A stretch of 6,888 nucleotides of DNA from an uncultured Coriobacteriaceae bacterium. Its GTDB lineage: Bacteria; Actinomycetota; Coriobacteriia; Coriobacteriales; Atopobiaceae. Below, piece by piece: positions 6,091-6,888 of the stretch. Under the pieces are notes generated by a model. It saw only the letters and a list, made by a program, of their open reading frames with translations. It made no database searches and was not told the origin of the DNA. The translations under genes were made by a program, and so were the position numbers. The DNA lies in assembly GCA_900544655.1 (NCBI GenBank), contig UQWE01000071.1:1-6888 (forward strand). Reading direction: 5' to 3'. Within the stretch, counting starts at the first letter, position 1, and the number at the start of each line of letters is the position of its first letter.

Positions 6091-6888
6091 TCGTGAACCC
6101 CTTCAAGATAAAGGCCTAGCTCATGCGCCATACGCTGGAGCTCGGACCGGGTGTGCGAATTGTGGAACGGCGCCTCGATGCCAAAGGGCTTCGTGAGAAG
6201 CGCCGTCGCGTAGCCTTGCTCCCTCATTATCCCGCGACTTTGCGGGTAGGCGAGTTCGAACGCGAAGCAGGCGAAGCTGACGAGGAAGTCTGCGGGTTGG
6301 GAGCGGTCGTCGCGCAGCATGCAGCGGCGGGCGTCGAAGGCGCGCGTGGCGGCGGGGGAGAGCTCGCTGTCGAGGAGGGCGTCTGCGTCGCAGCCGAGGA
6401 TGGTCTCGGGGGTGTCCTCGTCAACGGTGCGGAGGATGTCGATCTTGTCGGCGTCGCGGACGAGCTCAGTGAAGGCGCGTGCGCGCGGGTCGAGGTCACG
6501 GGGAAGTCTGTAGTCGCTGTGCAACTCGATGGCGGTGCGAATGACGGCGTCTTTCGCGGACGAGTCGATGAAGTCGCGGATGCGAGGGGTATCGAAGTCC
6601 GGAGTGGCGGCGGGGACGGGCTCTCCGAGGCACTCGCGTTCGCCGAAGAGCACGGAGGCGCCCAGCTTGGCATGGCTACAAGAGACGGCGTCGCGGAAGG
6701 TGTTCCAGCGGCGAACCTGCTCGAAGCGACCCATGTCGTGGAGGAGGCCGCAGAGCCAGGCGAGGTCGACGTCGGCGGCGGCCCAGCCCTGCTCGCGAGC
6801 GATGCGGTCGCAGAGGTCTGCCACGTGGAGCGTGTGCGTCACCTTGAGCGCGATGCGTGGGTTGGCGGGGTCATACGGCGCGACGTAG
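6087..6888 (-). CDS. HD-domain metal-dependent phosphohydrolase (5' end beyond window)
   Basis: The frame is open from the right edge to TGA at 6089-6087. A GTG at 6842 could be taken as a start, but the codons before it read YVAPYDPANPRIALK, the family-typical lead-in to the first metal-binding histidine, so the true start lies outside the window. HD-superfamily ligands are visible (numbered from that GTG): H3 in THTLHVA, H35-D36 in LLHDMGRFEQ, H57 in SCSHAKLG, H108 in IELHSDYR and D132 in RDADKID. The combination LLHD.GRFEQ, then TF.D..S..HA..G, then RDADK.DI.R, is typical of roughly 250-aa HD proteins found widely in Firmicutes and Actinobacteria. These are predicted hydrolases of nucleotides or other phosphoesters; the substrate is not known to me. 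The C-terminal third has no named motif. It overlaps the asparaginase start by 4 bases. Confidence 0.9.
   Translation of the reverse strand, partial: YVAPYDPANPRIALKVTHTLHVADLCDRIAREQGWAAADVDLAWLCGLLHDMGRFEQVRRWNTFRDAVSCSHAKLGASVLFGERECLGEPVPAATPDFDTPRIRDFIDSSAKDAVIRTAIELHSDYRLPRDLDPRARAFTELVRDADKIDILRTVDEDTPETILGCDADALLDSELSPAATRAFDARRCMLRDDRSQPADFLVSFACFAFELAYPQSRGIMREQGYATALLTKPFGIEAPFHNSHTRSELQRMAHELGLYLEGVHE

Noticed and set aside
6840..6842. GTG as the start of the HD protein
   Set aside because: The in-frame codons upstream continue the typical family sequence (YDPANPRIALK) before the first HD histidine, so the gene begins outside the window.

Overview
The window reads as chromosomal DNA of a high-GC bacterium. 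Every gene I can support lies on the minus strand. Strong GC at third codon positions also opens long mirror frames on the plus strand, which I treat as artefacts. The Tat-type lipoprotein signal, the AAGGAGG-like ribosome binding sites and the gene set would fit an anaerobic actinobacterium such as a member of the Coriobacteriia (Olsenella/Collinsella/Atopobium type). That placement is an impression from style, not a proven assignment.

In the direction of transcription (right to left): (1) 6888-5080 holds a metal-dependent HD-domain phosphohydrolase, whose 5' end lies beyond the right edge, overlapping by ATGA with a cytoplasmic type I L-asparaginase. (2) 5079-4456 is a 624-base gene-free gap. 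It holds a weak terminator, a 233-bp segment bounded by 31-nt imperfect inverted repeats (MITE-like, or a long-stem RNA), a tandem direct repeat, and the leader of the next operon with a small palindrome. (3) 4455-1631 is a three-gene ABC importer operon: Tat lipoprotein binding protein, BPD_transp_2-type permease and ATPase, of the 'uncharacterized' COG2984/COG4120/COG1101 type that includes TrpX-like systems. A strong hairpin sits between the binding protein and the permease, and a clear intrinsic terminator closes the operon at 1433-1478. (4) 1326-1 holds two translationally coupled genes of unknown function. The first is a conserved-looking 241-aa protein. The second runs off the left edge; it has a short acidic, probably helical N-terminal part followed by Glu-Pro repeats and alternating basic and acidic low-complexity segments.

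The importer operon is a complete and coherent unit. A binding protein exported as a lipoprotein captures an unknown small ligand, perhaps an amino-acid-like compound, and passes it to the permease/ATPase pair. The asparaginase/HD pair suggests amino-acid and nucleotide housekeeping. The least explained parts are the repeat-rich intergenic region at 4679-5032 and the unknown pair at the left end.
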